The position numbers and the translations under genes are program-made. Shown here in pieces: positions 29,262-37,895 of a stretch of DNA of 64,000 nt. The DNA comes from Litorivicinus lipolyticus. Lineage in GTDB: Bacteria; Pseudomonadota; Gammaproteobacteria; Pseudomonadales; Litorivicinaceae. The notes beneath the pieces were generated by a model. The model did not search any database. It worked only from the letters and a program-made list of their open reading frames with translations, and was not told where the DNA came from. The stretch's first letter is position 1. Each line of letters opens with the position of its first letter. Location: assembly GCF_009650135.1 (NCBI RefSeq), contig NZ_CP045871.1, positions 1,426,001-1,490,000 on the forward strand, read 5' to 3'.

Positions 29262-30604
29262 TGACCCGTCTATTAAATGAATGGCGAACCATTTGGCGAA
29301 TTGCCGCACCGCTGTTAGTTGCCCAGCTGTGCTACACCGGCATGGGGGCCGTTGACACCTTGGTGGCCGGTCGCGCAGGCCTGTATGACCTGTCGGGGGT
29401 CGCCGTCGGGACTGGCGTTTGGATGCCTATTTCACTGTTTTTGACCGGGCTGTGCTACGCCGTATCGCCGATTACCGCGCGCGCCTATGGCGCCGGCCAA
29501 GCGACCCGGGTCGCGCACGTACTGGCCCAAAGCGTATGGCTGGGTGGCGGCCTTGGGCTGGTCGCGGGATTGGCATTGGGGTTCGGTGGCTCCAGCGCGC
29601 TGGGCTGGTTTGGCATGGATGCCCAGACCTTCGCCGTCGGCGCCGGCTATTTGGACGCCATCGCCTGGGGGTTGCCTGGGTTTTGCCTTTACCAGGCCCT
29701 ACGTAGCTATCAAATTGGCCTGGGCACGACACGCGCTGAAATGGTCATTGCCGTGGTTATGGTCACTCTTAACGTGCCACTCAGCCTGGCTTTGGCATTT
29801 GGCTGGGGCGCGCTGCCGGCGATGGGCGCGGTCGGCTGTGGCGTAGCAACGTCTATTTTGTTCTGGCTGGCGGCACTCGCACTGGCGCTGGTCGTGTTCG
29901 CACGGGCCCGCCCTAGTCGCAGCCAGTGGCGGCCGAACGCCGGGCAATTGAACGCCCTGTTGGCGCTGGGCACCCCGATTGGGATCGCCATCTTTGCAGA
30001 GGCCAGTGTGTTCGCGATTATTGCCTTGCTGCTGGCGCCGCTGGGCGCAGTCGCTATCGCCGGGCACACCATTGCACTGAACCTGTCCTCGATTATCTTT
30101 ATGTTCCCGCTCGCCATCGCCATGGCGGCCACGGCGCGGGTCGGCTACCTACGTGGCACCGGCGACTGGGCGCTGGTTCGCTTCAGCGGGCTCGCCGCGA
30201 TCGCCTTGGGCTGCGCGTTCGCGGTCATCACCTGTGGTTTGACGCTGCTGTTTCGCGGCACGATCGTGGCGTGGTATGGCGCGCCCAACGATGTCCAAAC
30301 GTTGGCGATTGGACTGCTACTGCTGGCGGCGGTTTACCAGATACCGGATGCGGTACAGGTGGTGGCTGCGGGCGTATTGCGCGGCTGGGAAGACTCCAAA
30401 GGCCCCTTGCTGGTCGCCTTGGTCTGCTATTGGTTGATTGCGCTGCCGGGTGGGATGTGGCTCGGGCGCGGCTGGTTTGGCCAAACCGCAACCGGCGCCA
30501 GCGGGTTTTGGGTGTTTTTGATTGTCGGCCTGACCCTTGCCAGCGTCGGTATGGGCTGGCGCCTGCGCATGCACCACCGCTCAGCACCCAACGGCGCGCC
30601 ATGA
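29261..30604 (+). CDS. MATE family multidrug/cation efflux transporter
   Basis: The 447-residue inner-membrane protein has 12 predicted helices in two MATE halves. It opens with IAAPLLVAQLCYTGMGAVDTLVAGR and holds a conserved VSPITARAYGAG stretch after helix 2; the second half repeats the pattern around LGTPIGIAIFAEASVFAI. NorM-type members export cationic drugs with sodium or protons. ATG at 29261 overlaps the epmC stop as TGATG, so I preferred it to GTG three bases earlier. The physiological substrate is unknown. Confidence 0.93.
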   Translation: MTRLLNEWRTIWRIAAPLLVAQLCYTGMGAVDTLVAGRAGLYDLSGVAVGTGVWMPISLFLTGLCYAVSPITARAYGAGQATRVAHVLAQSVWLGGGLGLVAGLALGFGGSSALGWFGMDAQTFAVGAGYLDAIAWGLPGFCLYQALRSYQIGLGTTRAEMVIAVVMVTLNVPLSLALAFGWGALPAMGAVGCGVATSILFWLAALALALVVFARARPSRSQWRPNAGQLNALLALGTPIGIAIFAEASVFAIIALLLAPLGAVAIAGHTIALNLSSIIFMFPLAIAMAATARVGYLRGTGDWALVRFSGLAAIALGCAFAVITCGLTLLFRGTIVAWYGAPNDVQTLAIGLLLLAAVYQIPDAVQVVAAGVLRGWEDSKGPLLVALVCYWLIALPGGMWLGRGWFGQTATGASGFWVFLIVGLTLASVGMGWRLRMHHRSAPNGAP

Positions 30605-31608
30605 CACGGTGGCTGCTCGGGTTGGCCGCTGCATTGTCCGTGATCGCCGCGCTCAGCCTACGCTCGGACCCCGCCGCCGCAGTCTGGGACGACTACGCCA
30701 ACCGCCTGGGACGGGTCCTGGAACAACCGCTAACGCTGACGCCGGTGGCGCCAGTCGGGATACTCACCCCCCGCAGCCAACGCCGGGTTGCGCTGACTGA
30801 ATCCCGGACCTCGCTGGGCAAGGCTCTGGCCCTCGGTCCCTGTGGCTTGGTGCCGCTGATCGCGGGCAATAATAATTCCCTGGGCAAGGTCGCCCCGGCC
30901 ACCGCCGAACTGGTTTACACCCAGCAAGCGCTGCGTTTGGCGCGCGCCTGTGTCGCCCAGCCCCCCGCCGCCATTCAGGGCACCGGTGCCGAGGACGGCC
31001 TACGCGCGCTGATCGCACATCGCCAAAGCCTGTGGCCACAGTTGCTGTCTAACGCGGTGTTCGCCGCCCCCGAGTTTGATCGCTATTTTCAGTCGAGCGC
31101 CGCGGCCCTCGGCCCTGATCAGGTGACCTCGACCGGCCTTGGCGGGCTGGACGACTACCTGGCCATACTCGGCGCCGCCGACGCGGGGGCCACCTTGGAG
31201 CTATCGGCGCTGGAGCAAGCCGCACAACGCGTTCAAGCGGCACCGACCGGTGCTACCTGGATCAACAGTCAGCGCCTGGCACGCCACCACCTGGACACCC
31301 TGACCGCGGCGATTGATGCGCACCGACTGTGCCAAGGCCCACGCACGCCCGAACAAGGGCTGCTGGCGCGCACGGTCTTCGAGGCAATTTACTTAGATCA
31401 GGTCCAGCCGATGCTGACGACCCTGGACCAGCGTGGACGACGCTTGCACGAATTACTCAGTACCCATCAACAGCAAACCGGCATTGTCGTTGATTGGCTC
31501 GCCACTGACTGGCACCCTGATCAGCTGCGTCAGGCGACGCGGGCGCATGCCTTGGCGTGGAAAAACCTGCTAACGGCGTGTGGACTGCCCATAGGTACCA
31601 AACCCTAG
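30601..31608 (+). CDS. DUF3080 family protein without lipobox
   Basis: The 335-residue protein matches the DUF3080 family as I recall it: VWDDYANRLGRVLE near the N-terminus, then CGLVPLIAGNNNSLGKVAPATAEL and LRLARACV. The family is usually made of lipoproteins, but here the hydrophobic N-terminus (about residues 4-18) has no cysteine at the cleavage site, so it would be a signal peptide or uncleaved anchor instead. Function is unknown. ATG at 30601 overlaps the MATE stop by four bases. Confidence 0.8.
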   Translation: MTRWLLGLAAALSVIAALSLRSDPAAAVWDDYANRLGRVLEQPLTLTPVAPVGILTPRSQRRVALTESRTSLGKALALGPCGLVPLIAGNNNSLGKVAPATAELVYTQQALRLARACVAQPPAAIQGTGAEDGLRALIAHRQSLWPQLLSNAVFAAPEFDRYFQSSAAALGPDQVTSTGLGGLDDYLAILGAADAGATLELSALEQAAQRVQAAPTGATWINSQRLARHHLDTLTAAIDAHRLCQGPRTPEQGLLARTVFEAIYLDQVQPMLTTLDQRGRRLHELLSTHQQQTGIVVDWLATDWHPDQLRQATRAHALAWKNLLTACGLPIGTKP

Positions 31609-31643
31609 GCAACGCGCCACCACAGCTTTCCTATACTTTGCGT

Positions 31644-32285
31644 GTGAAAAACCTCTCCGACAGTTGCATTGTTGACCTCCAAGCTGCTCGTTTCGCGCGA
31701 CGCCACAAAACCGTCCGCCTGATGCCAGAACTGGATGGCGCCGAGGCCTTGTATGATTTGGGGTTTGGTCCGGCGCAACTAATCGCCCGGCCTCTGGTCG
31801 CGTGGTCACTAAGCGACACCGGCGTGTGCGCGGGCATGATCGCATTTGATGGCGAGCTGGTCCGAGTCGACGCCCTGGGCAGCCGATTTAAAGGCTATGT
31901 CGATGCCGCCAGTGGCGCTGTAAGTCGAACGCCTCCCAACTACGTTGACGCCAGCTTGCGCGCCAGTCACGGCCATTTCAGCCAGGGCCCAGAGCGGGTC
32001 GCCCTGACCAGCCCCGAGTCCAACGGCCATCGCGTGGCCGTTTACCGCGCCGGCGACTGGCAATTTAAGCGCGTTATAGGCTGGCGTTTGAATGCGGCCG
32101 GCGAAGCGGCGCCCTTAGTTGAGCAGACATCGACCTTGACTGACCCGCCCATGCTGCGGCGCGTCGATGGTCGCAAACTGCGCGGTTATGCCGGCATTGT
32201 CGACCCTATCCAAGCCGCTCAGCTAAGCGCCGACGGTCCGATCGAGGCGCGATTTATCGGGCTGCGCAGGCTTTATTTGATCTGA
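31644..32285 (+). CDS. Unrecognised 213-residue protein
   Basis: I do not recognise this protein. The frame is open from 31557, but the stretch before 31608 is shared with the end of the DUF3080 gene, so I chose GTG at 31644. A TATACT hexamer at 31632-31637 ends seven bases before that GTG, and no Shine-Dalgarno sequence is visible, so a leaderless message is possible. The product is soluble and rich in arginine, with alternating hydrophobic residues that suggest a beta-rich fold and no membrane helix. A later ATG at M36 of the open frame is an alternative. The 3' end overlaps the tusA-like gene by 13 bases. Confidence 0.6.
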   Translation: MKNLSDSCIVDLQAARFARRHKTVRLMPELDGAEALYDLGFGPAQLIARPLVAWSLSDTGVCAGMIAFDGELVRVDALGSRFKGYVDAASGAVSRTPPNYVDASLRASHGHFSQGPERVALTSPESNGHRVAVYRAGDWQFKRVIGWRLNAAGEAAPLVEQTSTLTDPPMLRRVDGRKLRGYAGIVDPIQAAQLSADGPIEARFIGLRRLYLI

Positions 32286-32527
32286 ATCAGAAAGCACGAA
32301 TTCATATCGCTGTCCTGGTCGGTCTGGAGCAACCGATGGCCCAGGGCCGCGCAGTATTTTGGCACGTCGCGCAGCGCCGCTGGATCCGAGCACAACAGCT
32401 GAATTTGCTGGCCCGGCGCCATCGAGTCGATGGCCTCGCTGAGCAGGCTAATGGGTTCCGGACACCAAGTGCCATGGGTGTTTAGGGTCTTAGTACCCTG
32501 TTCGCTATCGATCATGCCAATGATCAT
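32273..32527 (-). CDS. TusA-family sulfurtransferase-like protein
   Basis: The 84-residue protein has the TusA/SirA fold signature: NTHGTWCPEPISLL with the persulfide-carrying cysteine C22 in CPEP, and a second half with DPAALRDVPKYCAALGH. TusA carries sulfur for tRNA thiolation and cofactor synthesis. ATG at 32527 has GGGGC upstream; ATG at 32515 is possible. As a single gene it may be TusA itself or one of the paralogues. Confidence 0.88.
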   Translation of the reverse strand: MIIGMIDSEQGTKTLNTHGTWCPEPISLLSEAIDSMAPGQQIQLLCSDPAALRDVPKYCAALGHRLLQTDQDSDMNSCFLIQIK

Positions 32528-32722
32528 ACTTTAGCCCCGAATCAATCACCAACACAGGACAGCGGTGACGGTTTCGCGTAACACTAACAATGCATCTTAC
32601 ATTCTGAGACGCAAATTGGACTTTTTTGACGGTAGCGGCGCTTTCGTCGTGTTGGGTTCACAGACCCAATCACCGTTTCACGTTTCTTCGTCAATTCATT
32701 CGGGCGAAGCAGGGAGGCAGTA
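32528..32722. promoter_or_regulatory. Leader and promoter region of phaB
   Basis: This 195-base intergenic stretch separates the tusA-like gene from phaBAC. It contains a perfect 6-base inverted repeat, TTGGGT tcacag ACCCAA (32652-32669), about 50 bases before the phaB ATG, and a strong ribosome site GGGAGG just before the start. The inverted repeat could be an operator or an mRNA hairpin. I could not pick out a convincing -35/-10 pair. Confidence 0.35.
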
Positions 32723-33469
32723 ATGGGCAGTAAAGTTGCATTGGTCACCGGCGGTACGGGTGGCATTGGTACATCGTTGTGCCGTGAATTAGCACAACAA
32801 GGGTTTACCGTGGTCGCCGGCTACAACAGTGGCGGCAAGCACGAGAAAGCCCAGGCATGGCAAGCCGCGCAAGTCAAAGACGGTTTCAACATCGACGTAG
32901 CCTATGGGGACGTGTCGGACCCGGACAGCTCCGAAGCCTGCGTCAATGCCATTTTGGAACGCCACGGCAGCATTGACGTATTGGTTAACAATGCCGGCAT
33001 TACACGTGACTCGACCTTCCGCAAGATGACCCTAGATCAGTGGGACGAAGTCATGAACGCGAACCTGCGTAGCGTGTTCAACATGACCCGTTTGTGCATC
33101 CAGCCGATGATGGACAGCAAATGGGGCCGTGTGATCAACATTTCGTCCGTCAACGGGCAAAAAGGTCAATTTGGTCAAACCAACTACGCCGCCGCCAAAG
33201 CTGGCATGCACGGTTTCACCAAGTCGCTGGCCCAAGAAGTCGCGTCCAAAGGCGTCACGGTCAACACCGTCAGCCCGGGTTACGTGCTGACCGCCATGGT
33301 GGCAGCCATCGGTGACGAGGTGCTACAGAAAATCGCCTCGACCATTCCGGTCGGTCGTTTGGGGCAGCCCGAAGAAATCGCCAACGCCGTAGCCTTTTTG
33401 GCCAGTGAGCGTGCCGGTTTCATCACCGGTTCCAACCTCGCCATTAACGGCGGCCAGCACATGTTCTAG
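32723..33469 (+). CDS. phaB: Acetoacetyl-CoA reductase
   Basis: PhaB reduces acetoacetyl-CoA to (R)-3-hydroxybutyryl-CoA with NADPH, the monomer for polyhydroxybutyrate. The 248-residue short-chain dehydrogenase has TGGTGGIG at the cofactor site, NNAGITRD, the catalytic S-Y-K set (ISSVNGQKGQFGQTNYAAAKAG) and the family stretch QTNYAAAKAGMHGFTKSLA. It heads the phaBAC operon, 48 bases before phaA. Confidence 0.95.
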   Translation: MGSKVALVTGGTGGIGTSLCRELAQQGFTVVAGYNSGGKHEKAQAWQAAQVKDGFNIDVAYGDVSDPDSSEACVNAILERHGSIDVLVNNAGITRDSTFRKMTLDQWDEVMNANLRSVFNMTRLCIQPMMDSKWGRVINISSVNGQKGQFGQTNYAAAKAGMHGFTKSLAQEVASKGVTVNTVSPGYVLTAMVAAIGDEVLQKIASTIPVGRLGQPEEIANAVAFLASERAGFITGSNLAINGGQHMF

Positions 33470-33517
33470 CGTTACCGCCGGGGCGGGCAATCGCCCCGGC
33501 GCTCATTAGGAGGTTTC

Positions 33518-34699
33518 ATGCGAAAGGAAATTCACGTTCTGAGCGCGACCCGGACGGCCATCGGCACTTTTGGCGGCATGTTCAAAAACACCACCCCGAT
33601 CGAATTAGCCACTGCCGTTTGCCGCGAGGCGATGGACCGCGCCAGCATTGACCCGGCCTTGGTCGGCCACGTCGTAATGGGGCACGTGCTCAACACCGAA
33701 CCCAAAGACATGTACTTATCGCGGGCCTGTGCCCTCGAATCTGGCATGCCCGACACCACCCCTGCTTTCAACCTGAACCGACTGTGCGGCAGCGGTTTAA
33801 GTGCAATCATCAGTGCGGCCCAAATGATTAACGACGGCGAGGCGAAAATCGCCGTCGCCGGTGGCGCTGAAGTCATGAGCCGAGCGCCCTTTTGGGTGCC
33901 CTCACAGCGATTTGGCCAACGCATGGGCGACGCCACCATGGTCGACGCCATGCTCGGTGCGCTGTCCGACCCCTTTGACGGCTGCCACATGGGCATTACC
34001 GCCGAACGCGTGGCCAGCAAGCACCGGATCACCCGTGAGCAACAAGACGCATTGGCGGCACTGAGCCACCAACGCGCGGCACAGGCCCAAGCCGAAGGCC
34101 GTTTTGACGCCCAAATTACGGCCATCGAAACCCAAGTCCGGCGCAAGCCCATGACATTGGACCAGGACGAGCACATCAAGGCCGACACCACGGCCGAGTC
34201 ACTCGCTGGACTGCGCCCGGCATTTGAGCGTGACGGCACCGTGACCGCCGGCAATGCATCCGGGATCAACGATGCCGCGTGCGCGCTGGTGTTGGCCGAA
34301 GCCGGTGCCCCCGGAACCGAAAACACCACGCCCATGGCTCGCCTGGTCGACTATGCGTTTGTCGGCCTGGACCCCAAGGTCATGGGCTTAGGACCGGTGC
34401 CCGCGACACGCCGGTTACTGGAAAAAACCGGACTGGGGATCGACGACATCGATGTCTGGGAAGTCAACGAAGCCTTTGCCGCCCAGGCGCTTGGCGTGTG
34501 CATTGAACTGGGACTGGATCCGGCCCGGGTCAATCCTAACGGGTCGGGCATCAGCCTAGGGCACCCCATCGGTGCGACCGGCGCCATTGTCGCCACCAAA
34601 GCCATTTATGAGCTGCACCGCACCCAAGGTCGCTATGCGATTGCCACCCTGTGTATCGGCGGTGGCCAAGGCGTCGCTGCCCTATTTGAGAGACTGTAA
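33518..34699 (+). CDS. phaA: Acetyl-CoA acetyltransferase (beta-ketothiolase)
   Basis: PhaA condenses two acetyl-CoA into acetoacetyl-CoA. The 393-residue thiolase has the nucleophilic cysteine in NRLCGSGLSA near residue 90, the NEAFAAQ stretch, GHPIGATGA with the catalytic histidine, and the second cysteine in LCIGGGQG. An ideal AGGAGG lies before the ATG. Lying between phaB and phaC, it is assigned to polymer synthesis, but it may also serve beta-oxidation because the fadB in this window has no adjacent fadA. Confidence 0.94.
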   Translation: MRKEIHVLSATRTAIGTFGGMFKNTTPIELATAVCREAMDRASIDPALVGHVVMGHVLNTEPKDMYLSRACALESGMPDTTPAFNLNRLCGSGLSAIISAAQMINDGEAKIAVAGGAEVMSRAPFWVPSQRFGQRMGDATMVDAMLGALSDPFDGCHMGITAERVASKHRITREQQDALAALSHQRAAQAQAEGRFDAQITAIETQVRRKPMTLDQDEHIKADTTAESLAGLRPAFERDGTVTAGNASGINDAACALVLAEAGAPGTENTTPMARLVDYAFVGLDPKVMGLGPVPATRRLLEKTGLGIDDIDVWEVNEAFAAQALGVCIELGLDPARVNPNGSGISLGHPIGATGAIVATKAIYELHRTQGRYAIATLCIGGGQGVAALFERL

Positions 34700-34703
34700 T
34701 CAA

Positions 34704-36407
34704 ATGAATGCACCCAGCAATGATCCCAACCAGCTGTTCAAAGAACTGACCGAGCAAACCGAGCAAATGATGGCGCGGTTGTCGCACCCGGATCACCTAG
34801 CATCGATTGAAAAGCTGACCGAGGCCTGGACGCAGTTGGCCTCAACCCAGTGGCACGACCCGACCCAATGGGTCGAGAACCTGACCCAATTTCAACGTCA
34901 GCAAATGAATTTGTGGCAACAAATGATGGGGCTACCGACAGAAACCCAAGACCGCCGCTTTAAGTCCGAGCACTGGGAAGACCAGCCGGTGTACGACTTT
35001 ATTGCCCAGTCCTACCTGTTGGTTAGCGACATGATGAGCCAGTGGGCCGAGGCCGCACCGGTCGAAGACAAAGACAAAGAGAAACTGCAGTTCTATACCC
35101 AGGCCTACATCGATGCCATGAGCCCCAGCAACTTCGCCGCGACCAACCCCGAGGTGCTCAAAGAAGCCATGGAAAGCGGCGGCCAGTCGCTACTTAACGG
35201 TTGGAAGAACCTGTTGGGCGACGTCGAAAAAGGTCGCATTACCATGACCGACGAAGCAGCCTTTCAAGTCGGCGAAAACTTGGCCATAACGCCCGGTCAA
35301 GTGGTCTTCAAAAACCACCTGTTCGAGTTGATTCAATACACACCCTCAACCCCCGAGGTCAACGCCAAGCCGATGCTGATCGTGCCGCCTTGCATCAACA
35401 AGTTCTATATCCTGGACTTGGGCAAAGGCAACAGCTTCATCGAGTACTCGGTGGCTCAAGGTAACACGGTGTTCGTGGTCAGTTGGGTCAACCCTGACGC
35501 GTCGTACGCCGACACCAGCTGGAGCGACTACGTCGACCAAGGCGTTATCAAAGCGACCAAGATCGTGCGTGAAATTGCCGACAGTAAAAAAATCAATGCC
35601 GTGTCCTGGTGTGTTGGTGGCACCTTGCTGGCCTGTGCGATGGCCGTGATGCAGTCACGCCGCGACAATGGCATTGACAGCGCGACCTTCTTAACCACGC
35701 TGTTGGACTTCAGCGATCCCGGTCAACTGGGTCTATTTTTAGAGCCGGACGAAGTCGACCGACGCGAAGCTGCGTTTCGCAAAGAAGGCTACTTCAGCGG
35801 CAAGTCCCTGGCCCTGGGTTTCAATCTACTGCGCTCGAATGATCTGATTTGGAGCTACGTGGTCAATAACTACTTGAAAGGTAAAACTCCGCCGCCGTTC
35901 GACATTCTTTACTGGAACTCGGACCCGACCAACCTACCGGCGGAAATGTACGCGTTTTACATCCGCGAGCTGTACCTAAACAACAAGTTGAAGGACGGCC
36001 AGCTGGAGGTTTGTGGCAAGTCGATTGACCTGTCCAAAGTCAAAGTCCCGTGCTACTTCCTGTCTGCATTGGAAGACCACATTGCACCTTGGAAGGCGAC
36101 CTTTGAGGGCACCCAACTGCTGGGCGGCAAGGCCACCTTTGTGTTGGGCGGCAGCGGCCACATCGCCGGTGTCATCAACCCGCCGCACAAAAATAAACGC
36201 AACTACTGGAGCGATGGCGAATTGGGGCAAAGCGCGGATCATTGGTTGGATACCGCCCAATCACACCCGGGCAGCTGGTGGACGCACTGGTCAGCGTGGG
36301 TTAAAGCCCAGGGTGACAGCCAGGTTGCGGCGCCTGAGACCCTCGGTTCAGACACTTACCCCGCGCTTTACCCGGCGCCCGGTGAGTACGTCAAAGTCCG
36401 CATTTAG
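34704..36407 (+). CDS. phaC: Class I poly(3-hydroxyalkanoate) polymerase
   Basis: PhaC polymerises 3-hydroxyacyl-CoA on granule surfaces. The 567-residue protein has an N-terminal helical domain, the lipase-like box SWCVGGT with catalytic C303, the aspartate in ALEDHIAPW and the histidine in GGSGHIAGV. Single-subunit size and the phaBA partners indicate class I, short-chain monomers. ATG at 34704, four bases after phaA, begins the protein; the frame is open further upstream inside phaA. A strong hairpin lies 14 bases after the stop. Confidence 0.96.
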   Translation: MNAPSNDPNQLFKELTEQTEQMMARLSHPDHLASIEKLTEAWTQLASTQWHDPTQWVENLTQFQRQQMNLWQQMMGLPTETQDRRFKSEHWEDQPVYDFIAQSYLLVSDMMSQWAEAAPVEDKDKEKLQFYTQAYIDAMSPSNFAATNPEVLKEAMESGGQSLLNGWKNLLGDVEKGRITMTDEAAFQVGENLAITPGQVVFKNHLFELIQYTPSTPEVNAKPMLIVPPCINKFYILDLGKGNSFIEYSVAQGNTVFVVSWVNPDASYADTSWSDYVDQGVIKATKIVREIADSKKINAVSWCVGGTLLACAMAVMQSRRDNGIDSATFLTTLLDFSDPGQLGLFLEPDEVDRREAAFRKEGYFSGKSLALGFNLLRSNDLIWSYVVNNYLKGKTPPPFDILYWNSDPTNLPAEMYAFYIRELYLNNKLKDGQLEVCGKSIDLSKVKVPCYFLSALEDHIAPWKATFEGTQLLGGKATFVLGGSGHIAGVINPPHKNKRNYWSDGELGQSADHWLDTAQSHPGSWWTHWSAWVKAQGDSQVAAPETLGSDTYPALYPAPGEYVKVRI

Positions 36408-36412
36408 CGGTA

Positions 36413-36452
36413 AAAAAAGACCCCGAAACCATCAAGGTTTCGGGGTTGTATC
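36413..36452. terminator. Bidirectional intrinsic terminator between phaC and phaZ
   Basis: CCCCGAAACC (36421-36430) and GGTTTCGGGG (36436-36445) form a perfect 10-base-pair stem with the loop ATCAA. On the minus strand the stem is followed by TCTTTTTTTA, a good T-run, so it fits the end of the phaZ transcript. On the plus strand the following TTGTAT is weaker, so phaC termination there may be less efficient. Confidence 0.85.
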
Positions 36453-36604
36453 CAAGAGCGCGCTCATGGGCAACAAACGCGCGAAGATCGCTAGGTTAGT
36501 CACCGCCTGACTCCACAGAAAGTCAGACGACCGCACCGGCATAAATGGTGCAGTGCAAAACCAGCCTACTCTTTTGCTGCGGCGCGTAAATGCTGATCCT
36601 GTAC
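36446..36604. other. Intergenic stretch between the pha terminator and phaZ
   Basis: These 159 bases hold no convincing reading frame. The only notable element is a 13-base sequence at 36545-36557 that recurs upstream of phaZ and resembles a PhaR-type operator. The rest shows nothing I can assign. Confidence 0.5.
36545..36557 (-). promoter_or_regulatory. Putative PhaR-like operator, copy 1
   Basis: The minus strand reads TGCACTGCACCAT, matching a second copy upstream of phaZ at 12 of 13 positions. The core TGCACTGCA resembles the TGC/GCA-rich sites bound by the PHA-responsive repressor PhaR. The protein that binds it is not in the window, so this is inference from repetition and position. 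Confidence 0.4.
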
Positions 36605-37792
36605 TTAGATCGAAGACGCCATAAAGTCTTTGATTTTAGGTGCAATCACGTCGCGAAATTTTCGTCCGTTGAAAATTCCGTAGTGTCCGACCCCATGTTG
36701 CAGCCAGTGCAACTTGCGCGATTCATCGATCCCAGCCAACAAATCCTGTGCGGCCTTGGTTTGACCAAACCCTGTGATATCGTCCAATTCGCCTTCGATG
36801 GTCATCAGCGCGGGTCTAACAATCGCCGTCATGTCGATGGCCTGACCGCGCCACGTCATCTTATTTTTCGGCAGCAGGTGCTGAATAAATACGCGGTCCA
36901 ATGTTTCCAAATAGTAGTCCGCCGGCAAATCCATGACCGCCAAATATTCGTCGTAAAACTGACGGTGTTTTTCGGCACTGTCGCCGTCGCCGTTAATCAG
37001 ATCATCAAAAAACTTGAAGTGTTTACTCATGTGGTTGTCGAAGTTCATCGCCATAAAGCCACTGAGCTGAATAAAACCGGGGTAGACCTTTTGGCCGGCA
37101 CCGGCAAAACGCCAGGGTACCGTCTTAACGACGTTTTTCTCGAACCATTCCAAGTCGCGATTGGCAGCGTAATCGTTAACTTCAGTCGGGCTCAAACGGG
37201 TGTCGATCGGTCCCCCCATCAGGGTGATGCTGGCGACATGCTGATCGCGCCCTTGCATGGCCTGAACCGCCGCCATCATTAACACCGGCACCGAGGGCTG
37301 GCAGACCGCGACCACATGAACTGGCGCTGCGATCGCTTCGCTGAAAGTCAACAAATAGTCGACGTAGTCATCCAGATGGAATCCACCAACGCTAACCGGA
37401 ACATCACGGGTGTTCTTCCAATCCGTGATGTAGACCCGATGGTCTGGCAAGAATTCAGCCACGGTTGAGCGCAACAGCGTCGCCCAATGCCCCGACAACG
37501 GCGCCACCATCAACACCCGCGGCGCATCCGCCGACAAGTCGCTTTCAAATTCGATCAGATCACAGTAGTCGTGGCTAAGCACCACGCGAGTCGCCACGCC
37601 CAAGTCCCAATCGGGTTTAGGGTAGTTTGCAGTCTGGCGCTCCAGCAGTTCAAGCTGGGCGCGCATCAAGCGCGAACCGGGCATATAGTGGGCTGGGCTA
37701 AATGGATTGGACATCGATTTACGCATCGACGAGACGACAAAGTTGCCAGGTGCGAGGAATCGCGCGAGCATGTCTTGGGCCTGATACAGCAT
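36605..37792 (-). CDS. phaZ: Intracellular polyhydroxyalkanoate depolymerase
   Basis: The 395-residue protein belongs to the PhaZ1-type intracellular depolymerases. The opening MLYQAQDMLARF, the VAPLSGHWATLL stretch, DWKNTRDVPVSVG, the cysteine nucleophile in VAVCQPSVPVLM and the histidine in QHGVGHYGIFNG are family features. It mobilises stored polymer to hydroxybutyrate oligomers. ATG at 37792 is preferred to the frame's earlier start because the family begins there. It faces phaC across the shared terminator and is divergent from acetoacetyl-CoA synthetase. Confidence 0.95.
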   Translation of the reverse strand: MLYQAQDMLARFLAPGNFVVSSMRKSMSNPFSPAHYMPGSRLMRAQLELLERQTANYPKPDWDLGVATRVVLSHDYCDLIEFESDLSADAPRVLMVAPLSGHWATLLRSTVAEFLPDHRVYITDWKNTRDVPVSVGGFHLDDYVDYLLTFSEAIAAPVHVVAVCQPSVPVLMMAAVQAMQGRDQHVASITLMGGPIDTRLSPTEVNDYAANRDLEWFEKNVVKTVPWRFAGAGQKVYPGFIQLSGFMAMNFDNHMSKHFKFFDDLINGDGDSAEKHRQFYDEYLAVMDLPADYYLETLDRVFIQHLLPKNKMTWRGQAIDMTAIVRPALMTIEGELDDITGFGQTKAAQDLLAGIDESRKLHWLQHGVGHYGIFNGRKFRDVIAPKIKDFMASSI

Positions 37793-37830
37793 AACGATCC
37801 TTGAACCTCGAGTTGTGTTGAGCCAAAGTG

Positions 37831-37843
37831 TGCACTGCAACAT
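37831..37843 (+). promoter_or_regulatory. Putative PhaR-like operator, copy 2, between phaZ and aacS
   Basis: TGCACTGCAACAT lies in the 103-base divergent region between phaZ and the acetoacetyl-CoA synthetase gene, about 40 bases before the phaZ start and 53 before aacS. It nearly repeats the element at 36545-36557. Its position could control both genes. Assignment to PhaR is by recalled resemblance only. Confidence 0.45.
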
Positions 37844-37895
37844 AACAAATCACCATCATTAAATGCCAACTCTGCGACAAAGGAAACGCCACCAC

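Noticed and set aside
32273..32527. Naming the small protein tusA with certainty
   Set aside because: Several paralogues (TusA, YeeD-like, SirA-like) share the fold, and no tRNA-thiolation genes are nearby to decide.
33532..34335. Minus-strand open frame of 267 codons inside phaA
   Set aside because: phaA has complete thiolase motifs in the plus strand; this frame shows no motif and low-complexity serine/alanine stretches.
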